Origin: Terrimonas rubra
Lineage (GTDB): Bacteria; Bacteroidota; Bacteroidia; Chitinophagales; Chitinophagaceae
Reading direction: 5' to 3'
DNA length: 64,000 nt
Assembly: GCF_042686025.1 (NCBI RefSeq)
Contig: NZ_JBHUOZ010000003.1
Span: forward strand, 1,240,001-1,304,000
Shown: in pieces, positions 51,590 to 61,030 of the stretch
Position numbering within the stretch: position 1 is the first letter of the stretch
How the letters are laid out: each line of letters opens with the position of its first letter
Program-made: the position numbers and the translations under genes
Notes under the pieces: model-generated
What the model was told of the DNA's origin: nothing
Databases searched by the model: none
What the model saw: only the letters and a program-made list of their open reading frames with translations

Positions 51590-52120
51590 TTAGTCAGCTG
51601 TTATACTCTGTTGTTCGGGCCATTTTATTTTTTGCGCCAGCCAGTTTTGTGATGCGGGTATCAGCCATTCGTTCTCCAGTTGCTCTTTGGTGAGCACCAT
51701 ATTATTGAAATACAGGGTTTCGGGTGTAATAAATTGCTGGTTTACTGCGTACTGTACCTGGCTCAGCGGTAATAACTGGATCTTATCCTTTACCACAAAA
51801 GCTATATTGGTGCGGTCAAAAAAGCTGACCTGGTAGATGTTTTCCAGTTGTTTTACAAACCTTACCGAGCTATCGGTGCTGCAGCCACTCACGCCGGCCT
51901 GTGTTTCATCGGCCATTAGTATTAAAAACTGGCCAAAGAACAGGTAACCGGCTGCTTTTACATCGGCACCATGACTTTGCCATTGGTTCGTAAATACATT
52001 GATCTGCTCCTCAATATTCAATGCCTCTGATAAGGTAAACATGCGGCTGCTCTGGTATACCCAAACCCTTGATTGCGGGTGAAAATCTGCCGCCAGTAAC
52101 TCTTTATATTCAAGATTCAT
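51590..52120 (-). CDS. Conserved Bacteroidota protein of unknown function, 176 residues
   Basis: Begins MNLEYKELLAADFHPQSRVWVYQSS; the highly ordered motifs FFGQFLILMADETQAGVSGCSTDSSVRF and FFDRTNIAFVVKDKIQ make it a recognisable family that is sometimes mislabelled ABC transporter ATPase; no Walker motifs are present, so that label is not supported. No signal or membrane segment; cytoplasmic. The -7 element TAATTTTG ends 4 bases before the start codon, so its mRNA may be leaderless. Divergent from the T9SS cargo gene. Confidence 0.7.
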   Translation of the reverse strand: MNLEYKELLAADFHPQSRVWVYQSSRMFTLSEALNIEEQINVFTNQWQSHGADVKAAGYLFFGQFLILMADETQAGVSGCSTDSSVRFVKQLENIYQVSFFDRTNIAFVVKDKIQLLPLSQVQYAVNQQFITPETLYFNNMVLTKEQLENEWLIPASQNWLAQKIKWPEQQSITAD

Positions 52121-52124
52121 GCTA

Positions 52125-52132
52125 CAAAATTA
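52125..52132 (-). promoter_or_regulatory. -7 element immediately before the 176-residue protein gene
   Basis: Minus strand TAATTTTG; its last base is 5 bases from the A of the ATG. If used, the transcript would have virtually no 5' untranslated region. Confidence 0.35.
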
Positions 52133-52391
52133 CGAGAATAAGAGGAATTAGGAGTGATGAGTTATTTTCTGTTACCGGTTGGCAGATATTGATTGCCAGT
52201 TAAGAACTACGTAAACACTTATGGCGATTAATCCTATACAATGCACTAAATGTACGATATTGTGTAACTATGTTTTTTTTGTTAGCAAATGTTTAAAATG
52301 ATGTTTTAAGGCTCAAGATATATGCTGATTTATACTATTTTTAAACTGCACTGACAATACCAAACTAATAAGGCTTCCGGCTATTATTTTT

Positions 52392-54608
52392 ATGAGATTT
52401 AAGATAAGCGCATTACTATTTGTATATTTTTTCATTGTAAAAATAGCCTGCTCACAATCTATTTTTATTAATTCACCAGATGAACTTTTCTCTCTTAATG
52501 AGGAAGCTGTATGTACTTCCGAGTTGTTTTCGCATTGCCGTCCTGCAGGAGTCGATATTTTCAGCACCGCAATTTTTAAGGATACAATTTATGTCTTATT
52601 CTCCAATAGCGGTTTATACAGCTTCGTAGTAGGCAGGCCATGGGAGTGTAAATTTTTGACTAATCTTCCAGGGTCTGGCAGGTTTCCCAGTGCCAGGGCT
52701 ACCATTAACTCTTTAACTACAGATAAGAATGGAATTATTTATGGAGCCGATGGTGCTACTAATCAGATAATCAGGTATAATCCTTACACCGATCAACTTA
52801 CCGTATTAGGAAGTATTTTACCAAGACCGGGAGGCGATTTGATCTTTTATAAGGATAAGCTGTTATTAGCTACATTAGGTGACGGAATTTATGAAATTAA
52901 CCTTGTTGATCCTTTATTAAGTACACAATACATGCAAACCGGCGGATATACATTTTATGGTTTAATTTCTGTACCATTCGATTGCAAAAAAAATAAATAT
53001 TACGGATTAAGTGACACTTCTTCATATGGTACAAGGTTTATAGAGCTTGATTTGGAGAATAAAGTGGTTATCGGTGAATATTGTACGCTTCCGTTAAATG
53101 TATATGACGCCGCCAGCAGTGTAGATAACGGTAATACGATTGGAGTTACGGTTAATGAAATAGCGCTAAAATCCACCTGTACAAATGATAATCTTGCGAA
53201 TGTTACTATAAAAGCTACATCAGCTTCGAATAGTGATTTAACCTATTGGCTGAATGGTGTTAGCTCAAATAAGACCGGTATTTTTAATGCGTTACCGGCC
53301 GGTCTTCATTCAGTAAGTATTGTTAATGAAAAGAACTGTCGTTTGGATACTACTTTCACTGTTTTTCCTACTACAAGTTTAACAAAACTGGATATTGTTG
53401 ATCCGTTGGATTGTGGTACTGATGACGGATCAATAGCTATAACTGTGGAATCGAATTATACCCCTGTAATTTATAGACTGAATAATGGTAGTTTTCAGGC
53501 TAACTCGCGTTTTGATAACCTTACTGCCGGTGAGCATAAGATAATAATAAGGGATGGAACCGGTTGTGAAAAAGATACAATGATTTTTTTGAGTTATCAG
53601 AAAAGACCTGAATTTGTTCCTCAATTTAATCTGCAACCTACTTTGTGTGACAGTAAAACGGGTGGCATATCTTTAAAATTTCCAGAAGATATCGTGTTGG
53701 CAGATATAAAGGTTTCTTTAAATAGGGGGCTACCACAACAAAGTATCAGTTTTTCAAACCTTGACGAAGGAAGGCACCTGGTGTCCATTTTTTATAAAGA
53801 TAATTGCCGGTTTGACACTTTAGTGACTTTACAAAAGTTGCTTAATAAAAGTCCGGAAATAATGTTTGCTGTTACTGATCAACAATGTTTTCTTGCTAGC
53901 GGAAAGGTGGACGTATCTCTTACCGGAAATTTTGGGCCATATGTGATAAGCTTTAACAATGAGAGTTTTGTCACTAATCCTTCTTTTAGCAACCTTAACC
54001 CAGGTATTTATACGGTTAGAATTCGTGACAAAAATTTGTGTTATACTGATACTTTAGTTGAAATAAAACCATATCATGCTGAGAAGATTGAGGTCGCAAT
54101 CAATAAAACTGATCCTTTATGTACATATCCTAATTCAGGGCAAATAGCAACAAGTATAACCGGATACCAGTCGCCTTACAAGTTTAAACTGGGGAACACA
54201 GTGTATAATAATAATGAAGTAGTACGAAATTTAAAAAACGGTAAATATACCATCAGTATATTAAATAATGATAACTGTGTCATTGATTCAGTTATTGTTG
54301 AATTGAAGTTACTGGAAGCTCCGGAATGCGATTATGTTTTTATACCTAATGCTTTTACTCCCAATAATGATAATATTAATGATGTATTATCATTATCAAT
54401 AGGTACGGGCGTAAGTGAGTTTGAGTTTTCGGTATATAACAGGTGGGGCGAAGAGCTGTTTTTTACCAATAACAGAGATCGAAAATGGGATGGTAAGTAT
54501 AAGGGAGCTTTTCAGTCTTCCGGGGTATATATTTGGACATTACGATATAAGACTTATAATAATCCTCAGAATAAACATTTAAAAGGTACGTTAAATCTTA
54601 TCAGATAA
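52392..54608 (+). CDS. T9SS cargo with SprB-like repeats and gliding-type C-terminal domain
   Basis: 738 residues with signal peptide MRFKISALLFVYFFIVKIAC. Residues about 25-245 form a beta-propeller-like head (SGLYSFVVGR, GNDIYEINLVDP). Then come about five repeats of 60-80 residues with a common pattern: C-terminal DG-rich strands such as DCGTDDGSIAITV, SFQANSRFDNLTAGEHKIII and FVTNPSFSNLNPGIYTVRIRD, typical of SprB repeats. The final 90 residues (PNAFTPNNDNINDVL to the C-terminus, with YNRWGEELFF and SSGVYIWTL) are the gliding-associated / type B T9SS sorting domain. So it is exported to the cell surface via T9SS. Codon use is AT-rich relative to core genes. No T9SS machinery gene lies in the window. 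Confidence 0.9.
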   Translation: MRFKISALLFVYFFIVKIACSQSIFINSPDELFSLNEEAVCTSELFSHCRPAGVDIFSTAIFKDTIYVLFSNSGLYSFVVGRPWECKFLTNLPGSGRFPSARATINSLTTDKNGIIYGADGATNQIIRYNPYTDQLTVLGSILPRPGGDLIFYKDKLLLATLGDGIYEINLVDPLLSTQYMQTGGYTFYGLISVPFDCKKNKYYGLSDTSSYGTRFIELDLENKVVIGEYCTLPLNVYDAASSVDNGNTIGVTVNEIALKSTCTNDNLANVTIKATSASNSDLTYWLNGVSSNKTGIFNALPAGLHSVSIVNEKNCRLDTTFTVFPTTSLTKLDIVDPLDCGTDDGSIAITVESNYTPVIYRLNNGSFQANSRFDNLTAGEHKIIIRDGTGCEKDTMIFLSYQKRPEFVPQFNLQPTLCDSKTGGISLKFPEDIVLADIKVSLNRGLPQQSISFSNLDEGRHLVSIFYKDNCRFDTLVTLQKLLNKSPEIMFAVTDQQCFLASGKVDVSLTGNFGPYVISFNNESFVTNPSFSNLNPGIYTVRIRDKNLCYTDTLVEIKPYHAEKIEVAINKTDPLCTYPNSGQIATSITGYQSPYKFKLGNTVYNNNEVVRNLKNGKYTISILNNDNCVIDSVIVELKLLEAPECDYVFIPNAFTPNNDNINDVLSLSIGTGVSEFEFSVYNRWGEELFFTNNRDRKWDGKYKGAFQSSGVYIWTLRYKTYNNPQNKHLKGTLNLIR

Positions 54609-54671
54609 TTATTGTTAGGATGGACAAAAACTGCTAATGTGGTCAAAGCCAGACATTCGGGAAAGAATACA

Positions 54672-55508
54672 TCAGGCTATTCGGTAAGCTTCAAACAGCT
54701 TAACACATTCCACCGCTTCCTTTACATCGTGCACCCTTAAAATATTTGCCCCGTTATTCAGTGCCAGCATATTTAATGCAGTAGTTCCGTTAAGGGCCTG
54801 ATCGGCTGTTATACCCAGTGTTTTATATACGGTTGATTTTCGGGAAAGACCGGCCAGCAGGGCACTGTCCAGCATGGTAAAAGAATGCAGCTGTTTTAAT
54901 AACTGCAGGTTGTGTTGTATGGTTTTACCAAAGCCAAAGCCGGGGTCAATGATAATATCTTTAATGCCTGCATCCTGTAAGACGGCTTTTTTAGTGATTA
55001 AAAATTGTAATACTTCCTGTACCACATGCCCGTATTGCGGTTGTTGCTGCATGGTTGCCGGGGTGCCCTGCATGTGCATGAGGATATACGGCACATTTAG
55101 TGCGGCCACAACCGGCAGCAGGTCGGCATCGATAGAGCCGGCACTGATATCATTAACAATATCCGCTCCCAAACGAACCGCTTCCCTGGCGACAGCGCTG
55201 TAATAAGTATCAATAGAAATAAAACTGCCGGGGAAGTGCTTGCGGATAGCTTCAATGGCAGGGCCGGTGCGTTCCAGTTCTTCCGGGGCGCTTACCTGCT
55301 GGCTTCCGGGCCGGGTACTTTGCCCGCCAATATCGAGGATGGTAGCGCCGTCATGTATCATCTTGCCGGCTGTATCCACTATTTCCTGTAGGGCATGGTG
55401 CCTGCTGCCTTCAAAAAAGGAGTCGGGGGTGGTATTAATGATCCCCATGACAACAGGCTTTTCCAGTACTAAAAGACGGCCTTTACAATTAAGCGTTATC
55501 ATCCGCAA
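54672..55508 (-). CDS. folP: Dihydropteroate synthase
   Basis: 278 residues. DHPS TIM-barrel motifs: MGIINTTPDSFFEG (about 22-35), GATILDIGGQSTRPGS, ISIDTYYSAVAREA, IVNDISAGS, LMHMQGTPATMQ, IIDPGFGFGKTIQHNL and LAGLSRKSTVYK. It joins 6-hydroxymethyl-dihydropterin pyrophosphate to para-aminobenzoate, the sulfonamide target. Divergent from the DUF1599 operon. The start at 55508 (MRMITLNC) could also be the third residue; both are fine. Confidence 0.95.
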   Translation of the reverse strand: MRMITLNCKGRLLVLEKPVVMGIINTTPDSFFEGSRHHALQEIVDTAGKMIHDGATILDIGGQSTRPGSQQVSAPEELERTGPAIEAIRKHFPGSFISIDTYYSAVAREAVRLGADIVNDISAGSIDADLLPVVAALNVPYILMHMQGTPATMQQQPQYGHVVQEVLQFLITKKAVLQDAGIKDIIIDPGFGFGKTIQHNLQLLKQLHSFTMLDSALLAGLSRKSTVYKTLGITADQALNGTTALNMLALNNGANILRVHDVKEAVECVKLFEAYRIA

Positions 55509-55544
55509 TTTGTTTGTTATTTTTGAAGCGAAGATAGTTTATTC

Positions 55545-55630
55545 GTATGCAGTATATAGTATGTAGTATGTAGTATTCAGATAATAGTATGTAGATAATT
55601 ATAGCTGTAGAATATAGATAGTAGCATTCA
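55545..55630. repeat. Short-word degenerate repeats (TAGTATGTAG type)
   Basis: The spacer between folP and the DUF1599 gene contains several copies of TAGTATGTAG and related AT-rich words with a period of about 7 to 10 bases. Confidence 0.55.
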
Positions 55631-55685
55631 GGTATCTGGATTGTGTACGTTGAGCAAAATGCGGAATTATTAATAATAAACAGAA

Positions 55686-56231
55686 ATGTCGAAAACAAAT
55701 AGCCAGTACGATAGCGTTATACAAAGGTGTAAGGAGTTATTTTTAAAAAAGAACCATGATTATGGCACGGCCTGGCGTATTTTACGTACCATATCCGTAG
55801 TGGACCAGATCTATATAAAAGCACAGCGTATCCGGACTATCCAGGAGAAAAAGAGCCAGTTGATAGGCGACGATATTCCAGGAGAATTTATAGGCATTAT
55901 AAATTATTCCATCATCGGTAATATACAGTTAACACTACCAACCGATGCTCCTGAAGAGATGGATCCTGCCGTGGTGAAGGAACAGTATGAACATTTCAGT
56001 GCCATTGCCAAAAGGTTAATGGAAGACAAGAATCATGATTACGGGGAAGCCTGGCGAAGCATGAGCCAGGAGAGCTTTGTGGACCTGATATTGATGAAAT
56101 TGCAGCGCATACGCCAGATACTGGCCAATGACGGCAAAACCATCATTAGCGAAGGTATTGACGCCAACTATAACGACATTATCAATTACGCCGTATTTGC
56201 CCTGATATTACAAAGCGAGCAGGCGGCTTAA
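55686..56231 (+). CDS. DUF1599 protein with internal duplication
   Basis: 181 residues made of two similar halves. Each contains the signature K(N)HDYG-x-AWR: LKKNHDYGTAWRILRTISVV at about residue 20-39 and EDKNHDYGEAWRSMSQESFV at about 113-132, followed in both by IKAQRIRTI / MKLQRIRQI. The tandem fold could form one binding pocket. Cytoplasmic, no signal. First gene of a likely three-gene operon with the DoxX/MauE fusion (30 bases) and permease. Function unknown. Confidence 0.8.
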   Translation: MSKTNSQYDSVIQRCKELFLKKNHDYGTAWRILRTISVVDQIYIKAQRIRTIQEKKSQLIGDDIPGEFIGIINYSIIGNIQLTLPTDAPEEMDPAVVKEQYEHFSAIAKRLMEDKNHDYGEAWRSMSQESFVDLILMKLQRIRQILANDGKTIISEGIDANYNDIINYAVFALILQSEQAA

Positions 56232-56261
56232 TAATTTATTCATTAATACTGATAACTCATT

Positions 56262-57467
56262 ATGAAGGTTTTATTACAATTTGTTCGAATTTTAGTTGGA
56301 GTACTATTTATATTTTCCGGCCTGGTGAAAGCCAATGACCCGCTGGGATTAAGTTATAAAATGCAGGAGTTTTTCGAGATCTGGGGCTGGCATGGCCTCA
56401 ACGACTGGACCCTGCTGTCATCGGTATTGATGAACGCTTTTGAGATCATTGCAGGCTTTGCCTTATTAGTGGGCTGGCGTATCAGAATGTTCAGCTGGTT
56501 ATTATTGCTGCTGATCATTTTCTTTACCTACCTGACCGGCTATACCTATTTCACCGGTAAGCCCAAAAACTGCGGTTGTTTTGGTGATTGTTTACCCATC
56601 ACTTCGCAAACTTCGTTTTTAAAGGATGTGGTATTACTTATATTACTCGCTTATATATTCTATTACCGCAATAAGATAACGCCATTGTTCCGGAGCGGAC
56701 TGAATACAAGCCTGATGTTATTGGTTACCATTTTAAGTTTTGGCATGCAATGGTACGCTTTGCGTTACGGACCGTTTGTAGACTGCCTGCCTTACAGGAA
56801 AGGAAATAACATTGCCGAAAAAATGAAGATGCCGGCTAACGCCATCCAGGACAGTATGGATATTTATTTTGTGTATGAAAAACAAGGGAAGAAAGTAGAG
56901 TTCACGGCTGATAAATTCCCCGCTGATTTTAATGACAGTTTGTATACCTATGTGGACAGGGTAGATAAAGTGGTAAAAGAAGGTTCTAATAATGTGCCGC
57001 CTATTACCGGCTTTGCCTTAACAACCGCCGATGGTGTGGATAGCACCGGTTACGTTTTACAGGATAAATATGCCGTGTTATTGTTTGCCGAAGCCCGCAC
57101 TGCTGCAGCAAAAGACTGGGCTGCCGACTTTAAGAAAGTGTACGAACTGGCCCGTCAAAAAAATATCCCCGTTTATATTGCTACTTCCAGTTATACCGAG
57201 TTAAAGCAACAGTTAACCGAGCAGGGTTTACAAAATATTCCTTTGTTTAATTTTGATAATACCGCTTTCCGTACAGCTGCCCGTACCAACCCGGCCTTGT
57301 ACGTACTGAATGAAGGGACTATTGTAAACAAATGGAGCGGTAAACGTATGGAACAGGCCGTAAGTGTTTTAGAACCTTTGGCTGCTTTACCTGTACCTGT
57401 TGTGGTACCGATAGTGCCTGATACGTTGAATACAAGTACCGATAGTTTGCCTCCTGTACAACCTTAA
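56262..57467 (+). CDS. BT_3928-type MauE/DoxX membrane protein with C-terminal thioredoxin-like domain
   Basis: 401 residues. The N-terminal half (about 1-170) has four or five hydrophobic segments and the MauE/DoxX signature FIFSGLVKANDPLG and NCGCFGDC (Cys-rich, about residue 105). The C-terminal half (about 260-400) looks thioredoxin-like: VLLFAEARTAAAKDWAADF with no CxxC at the usual place and later NPALYVLNEGTIVNKW. The CGCFGDC may serve as redox centre. It is named after a Bacteroides protein of the same type. Function in the envelope unknown. It lies between DUF1599 and the permease in one operon. Confidence 0.75.
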   Translation: MKVLLQFVRILVGVLFIFSGLVKANDPLGLSYKMQEFFEIWGWHGLNDWTLLSSVLMNAFEIIAGFALLVGWRIRMFSWLLLLLIIFFTYLTGYTYFTGKPKNCGCFGDCLPITSQTSFLKDVVLLILLAYIFYYRNKITPLFRSGLNTSLMLLVTILSFGMQWYALRYGPFVDCLPYRKGNNIAEKMKMPANAIQDSMDIYFVYEKQGKKVEFTADKFPADFNDSLYTYVDRVDKVVKEGSNNVPPITGFALTTADGVDSTGYVLQDKYAVLLFAEARTAAAKDWAADFKKVYELARQKNIPVYIATSSYTELKQQLTEQGLQNIPLFNFDNTAFRTAARTNPALYVLNEGTIVNKWSGKRMEQAVSVLEPLAALPVPVVVPIVPDTLNTSTDSLPPVQP

Positions 57468-57485
57468 TTTTAATTATACCGCTGC

Positions 57486-58535
57486 TTGTTTAATTATACC
57501 ATAAAAAAACTACTGTATAGCCTGCTTGTACTGGGCGGGGTAGTGGTATTGGTTTTTTTCCTGTTCCAGGGCTTTGGCGATCCCTCCCGGATGATTATGG
57601 GCCAGAGCGGGGATGCCAAGACACAGGAATCGATCCGGAAAGAGTTGTACCTGGATAAACCCAAATGGCAGCAGTTTTTTTTATATGTGAATGATATTTC
57701 ACCCATTGCCATACATCATAAAGAGGAGATAGAGCAAAAACAGTTAAAGGGCTTTTTTATCGGCGGTGATACCAAGCTGGCGTTTAAAGTACCTTATCTC
57801 CGTAAATCCTACCAGAGCAAAAGAGATGTGTGGAGCATATTGATGCAGGCATTGCCCGGCACTATTATGCTGGCCCTGGCCGCCATGCTGCTGGCTGTAT
57901 TGGTGGGTATACCCCTGGGAGTATTGGCGGCTGTAAAGCAAAACACCTGGTGGGATACAACGGCCATTTTCTCCAGTATCATCGGTATTTCGGCGCCTTC
58001 ATTTTTCATGGGCATTATCATTGCCTATTTATTTGGGTTTGTACTGAGTGACTGGACGGGGCTGCACATATCAGGTAACTGGTTTAACGTGGATGCAGTG
58101 ACCGGTGAGAAAACATTATCGCTTCAGAACTTATTATTACCAGCCATTACTCTTGGCATCAGGCCGCTGGCTATTATTACCCAGCTTACCCGTAGTGCGA
58201 TGCTGGATGTATTGGACCAGGATTATATACGTACTGCTTATGCCAAGGGCTTAAGCAAACAACAGGTGATATGGAAACATGGTTTGCGTAATGCATTAAA
58301 CCCGGTGATAACGGCTGTAACCGGCTGGTTTGCCGAACTGCTGGCCGGCGCTTTTTTTGTGGAATATATTTTTGGCTGGCAGGGTATAGGTAAGGTAACG
58401 GTAGATGCATTAGAGAAGCTGGACTACCCGGTGGTAATGGGATCGGTGCTGATCTCAGCCGCTTTTTTTGTACTGATCAATATTCTTGCAGATATTTTAT
58501 ACGGGGTGGTGGATCCGCGTATCCGTATGAAGTAA
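57486..58535 (+). CDS. OppB/DppB-type ABC transporter permease (TTG start)
   Basis: 349 residues, six hydrophobic segments. Translation can only start at the TTG (57486); the stop at 57471-57473 and lack of another start leave no alternative. The N-terminal helix KKLLYSLLVLGGVVVLVFFL and GIPLGVLAAVKQNTWWDT, and the EAA loop DYIRTAYAKGLSKQQVIWKHGLRNALNPV, identify a BPD_transp_1 permease for peptide or nickel uptake. No DppC-type partner, ATPase or binding protein is nearby, so it is an orphan subunit here. It starts 18 bases after the BT_3928-type gene. Confidence 0.85.
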   Translation: MFNYTIKKLLYSLLVLGGVVVLVFFLFQGFGDPSRMIMGQSGDAKTQESIRKELYLDKPKWQQFFLYVNDISPIAIHHKEEIEQKQLKGFFIGGDTKLAFKVPYLRKSYQSKRDVWSILMQALPGTIMLALAAMLLAVLVGIPLGVLAAVKQNTWWDTTAIFSSIIGISAPSFFMGIIIAYLFGFVLSDWTGLHISGNWFNVDAVTGEKTLSLQNLLLPAITLGIRPLAIITQLTRSAMLDVLDQDYIRTAYAKGLSKQQVIWKHGLRNALNPVITAVTGWFAELLAGAFFVEYIFGWQGIGKVTVDALEKLDYPVVMGSVLISAAFFVLINILADILYGVVDPRIRMK

Positions 58536-58699
58536 AATTCTAATAAAATGTGTCTGTATGAAAATGATTCAACCTTTTTTAAAACAATTAAGTTTAGTAT
58601 CAATTAGAAGTATATAAAGAGTTTTTTAATGTGTTTATCAGAGATTAATTGTTCTAATTTTAAGAGAGCTAATCTTTTTTTAACACTAAAAACTCTGTT

Positions 58700-60217
58700 A
58701 TGAGGAAATGTTTTAAAGTGAGTCTTGTTATTTTGATTTTACTCCTCTTTTTTGTTTCCTGTAAAAAGCAACACGAACTAAAAGAGTTCTCCAATCCCTC
58801 GTTTAAATATGATGAACCTTCAAGTCTTAAGAGGGAGTTTGGTCTTGCCTTGTTAGCGGGGTTAACCGAAAGTAAATTATTAAGAACTATTATTAAGGAG
58901 GAAGCCATTAAAATGTTTAATGGCGATTACGATGTTCTCTTTTATACTATCGCTGATTTAAAGATAGAGAATAATAAAAGTGTGTATGATTTTTTATCAG
59001 GCAAATTTAATTCCGAGAAAAGGTTGACGCAGATTTTAGAAGCTTTTCCCACGCTGACTATTTTTGTACCAAGTTTGCCAGAAAACACATTTTCTGCTCA
59101 ACGTTGGAATATTACCACTGAAATACCTGCAGTTGCTATCCGCACAAACAACTCAAACGAAATTCCACTTATTGATAATACTGGTAAAGAAGTTGTGTTA
59201 AAAACCGATAAAGTACCAGCGTTCCCCGTTGTTGTTATTAAAGAGAATGAGCGACTTATTTCAAATAAATACAACGATTTGTTTGATAGATACAAGACTA
59301 GGATTGTTTACAATAAAAGAAGTGTTAAAATACGTTTTTGGGACGATGCATTTGATTGTATAAAAAATGATGGGGCAGCGTTAAGAAAAGCTTATACCAT
59401 GGACAGTAAAATAGTAGATGCGTATAATATTTACAATACGGCTGATGGCTGGCAGCGAGATTATATTTACTATGATATTCAACCGGCATCAACTTCAGGA
59501 AGCTTTAAGTATGACTTTCAGGAACATATAACAGATTTTAAAATGCTCGGAGATGGCAAGGCCGCTTTGAATTTAATTGCTGATCAAACTGGTGATCCTA
59601 AATCCCAAGCTGGCACGGGAGGGTATACATTAATACCCTGGACCGATGGATTTTTTGAGTTTAAAATAAAATTATCTGTTAGCTCATCAAATCCAGTTAC
59701 ATCTGAGGTTGTAAAAGGAGTTAGTGTGCATCCCAGCTTACTTTTTGATGTACCTTATTTGTTTATTGCAGAGCCATGGAGGGGAGGTCCTATGTGGTTA
59801 CGTGATGAACGTAAACCAATTCTACTTCGCACAACAAATATCTCTATACCTTTAATTAACTGGGATTTGAGTATGTACTCAAGTACAATGAAAATTAGTT
59901 TTGAAGAAGTGGATTTGACTACCACAACTATAAATACTACCAGCAGAACTGATAAATTTGCAATTAATTTTGAAATATCTTCAGGATCTTTATTGAAAGC
60001 TGGGTTAAAGTTTGGATTAGGGGGTGAATCTTCTAAGATTAGAACAATTCAAACGTCATTTACTCAGGGAAATGATGTTTTAGGTGATGCCCTTATTAAT
60101 TTTGGTGACAAAGTTATTATATCTACAGGAACAGATCTATCTGGAAATTATTTTAATACCAGAAGTTACTCTACCGGATGGTGTGAGTTTTCTGTTGAAC
60201 CCAAAAGAGTGCAATAA
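58700..60217 (+). CDS. Large lipoprotein of unknown function, AT-rich
   Basis: 505 residues. Lipobox FVSC with Cys21 in MRKCFKVSLVILILLLFFVS. Residues about 95-135 read FPTLTIFVPSLPENTFSAQRW, a motif I associate with Bacteroidota lipoproteins of unknown role; the remainder is beta-rich with no catalytic motif. Visibly AT-rich codons compared with neighbours suggest more recent acquisition. It ends in a perfect bidirectional terminator shared with the convergent barrel gene. Confidence 0.65.
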   Translation: MRKCFKVSLVILILLLFFVSCKKQHELKEFSNPSFKYDEPSSLKREFGLALLAGLTESKLLRTIIKEEAIKMFNGDYDVLFYTIADLKIENNKSVYDFLSGKFNSEKRLTQILEAFPTLTIFVPSLPENTFSAQRWNITTEIPAVAIRTNNSNEIPLIDNTGKEVVLKTDKVPAFPVVVIKENERLISNKYNDLFDRYKTRIVYNKRSVKIRFWDDAFDCIKNDGAALRKAYTMDSKIVDAYNIYNTADGWQRDYIYYDIQPASTSGSFKYDFQEHITDFKMLGDGKAALNLIADQTGDPKSQAGTGGYTLIPWTDGFFEFKIKLSVSSSNPVTSEVVKGVSVHPSLLFDVPYLFIAEPWRGGPMWLRDERKPILLRTTNISIPLINWDLSMYSSTMKISFEEVDLTTTTINTTSRTDKFAINFEISSGSLLKAGLKFGLGGESSKIRTIQTSFTQGNDVLGDALINFGDKVIISTGTDLSGNYFNTRSYSTGWCEFSVEPKRVQ

Positions 60218-60222
60218 TAGTT

Positions 60223-60270
60223 ATAGACAATAAAAAAGATGCTTAATTAAGCATCTTTTTTATTGTCTAT
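60223..60270. terminator. Perfect 48-base palindrome, bidirectional terminator
   Basis: Two 24-base arms meet between 60246 and 60247 (core GATGCTTAA / TTAAGCATC) with A and T runs built into the arms. It lies between convergent genes. Confidence 0.85.
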
Positions 60271-60284
60271 TTCAAACAAAGAAT

Positions 60285-60932
60285 TTAGAACCTGTAACCG
60301 ATAGAAACACCAAAAGTTGTGTTTTTATAATTCGCTTTACTGGATACACCTTCTACTTCAGTACGAATATCTACTAAACCTAAACCGGCATTTAACTGGG
60401 CCGAAAGTTTATTAGAAAATTCATAACCAACCAGCACATTTGCACCGGCGTCAAAAGGTTTTGAATAAATACCGCCATTTGTCGCTGCTTCTAAAACGGT
60501 TATTTCTTTTTTAAATTTGATGCTTTTACTATTATCTCCATCACTTACTTTTCCGGTAACACCATAAGCTACATAGGGTCCAACACCTAGTAATAATTTG
60601 CCGGTGCCTAATTCAGGTTTATACAAAAAGTTAATGGGGAGCTCGATATAACCCAATGTTGTTTTGCCATCACCTTCTTTAGCTTTGGCGCCTTTTGTTG
60701 TAAATAACAGACCTGGTTGTACAAAGAACTCATCAGCAACCGGGATTTCTACGTTTACACCGGCGTTAAAACCAGGTATAAGTTTGTTCTCCAATTTATC
60801 ATCTGATGCGTCTTTACCGTTGATATTAGAGAAGTTTACACCACCCCTGATACCAAATGATACCTGTGCCTGTACGCTTGTGGCTACCATGGTAACTAAA
60901 GCCAATAAGAAACTGATTTTGATTGTTTTCAT
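60285..60932 (-). CDS. Outer membrane beta-barrel protein (PorT/OmpW-like porin family)
   Basis: 215 residues from the ATG at 60932, giving MKTIKISFLLALVTMVATSV and cleavage after QAQ. The mature part starts VSFGIRGGVNFSNINGKD, the classic PorT-like barrel opening, and continues as alternating strands to LGLVDIRTEV and FGVSIGYRF with terminal Phe. The longer frame to 60959 is less likely. Structural or adhesion role in the outer membrane; function unknown. Confidence 0.85.
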   Translation of the reverse strand: MKTIKISFLLALVTMVATSVQAQVSFGIRGGVNFSNINGKDASDDKLENKLIPGFNAGVNVEIPVADEFFVQPGLLFTTKGAKAKEGDGKTTLGYIELPINFLYKPELGTGKLLLGVGPYVAYGVTGKVSDGDNSKSIKFKKEITVLEAATNGGIYSKPFDAGANVLVGYEFSNKLSAQLNAGLGLVDIRTEVEGVSSKANYKNTTFGVSIGYRF

Positions 60933-61030
60933 AAATTTCTGTTTAAGATTAAAATTCAAACTACCATAGAGGTGTTGATCTTTAAAAAGGTTGTAAGCTA
61001 TTTATATTTCAATGCTTATTTAACAATTTA

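Noticed and set aside
51590..52120. ABC transporter ATPase label for the 176-residue protein
   Set aside because: No Walker A, Walker B or signature motif is present.
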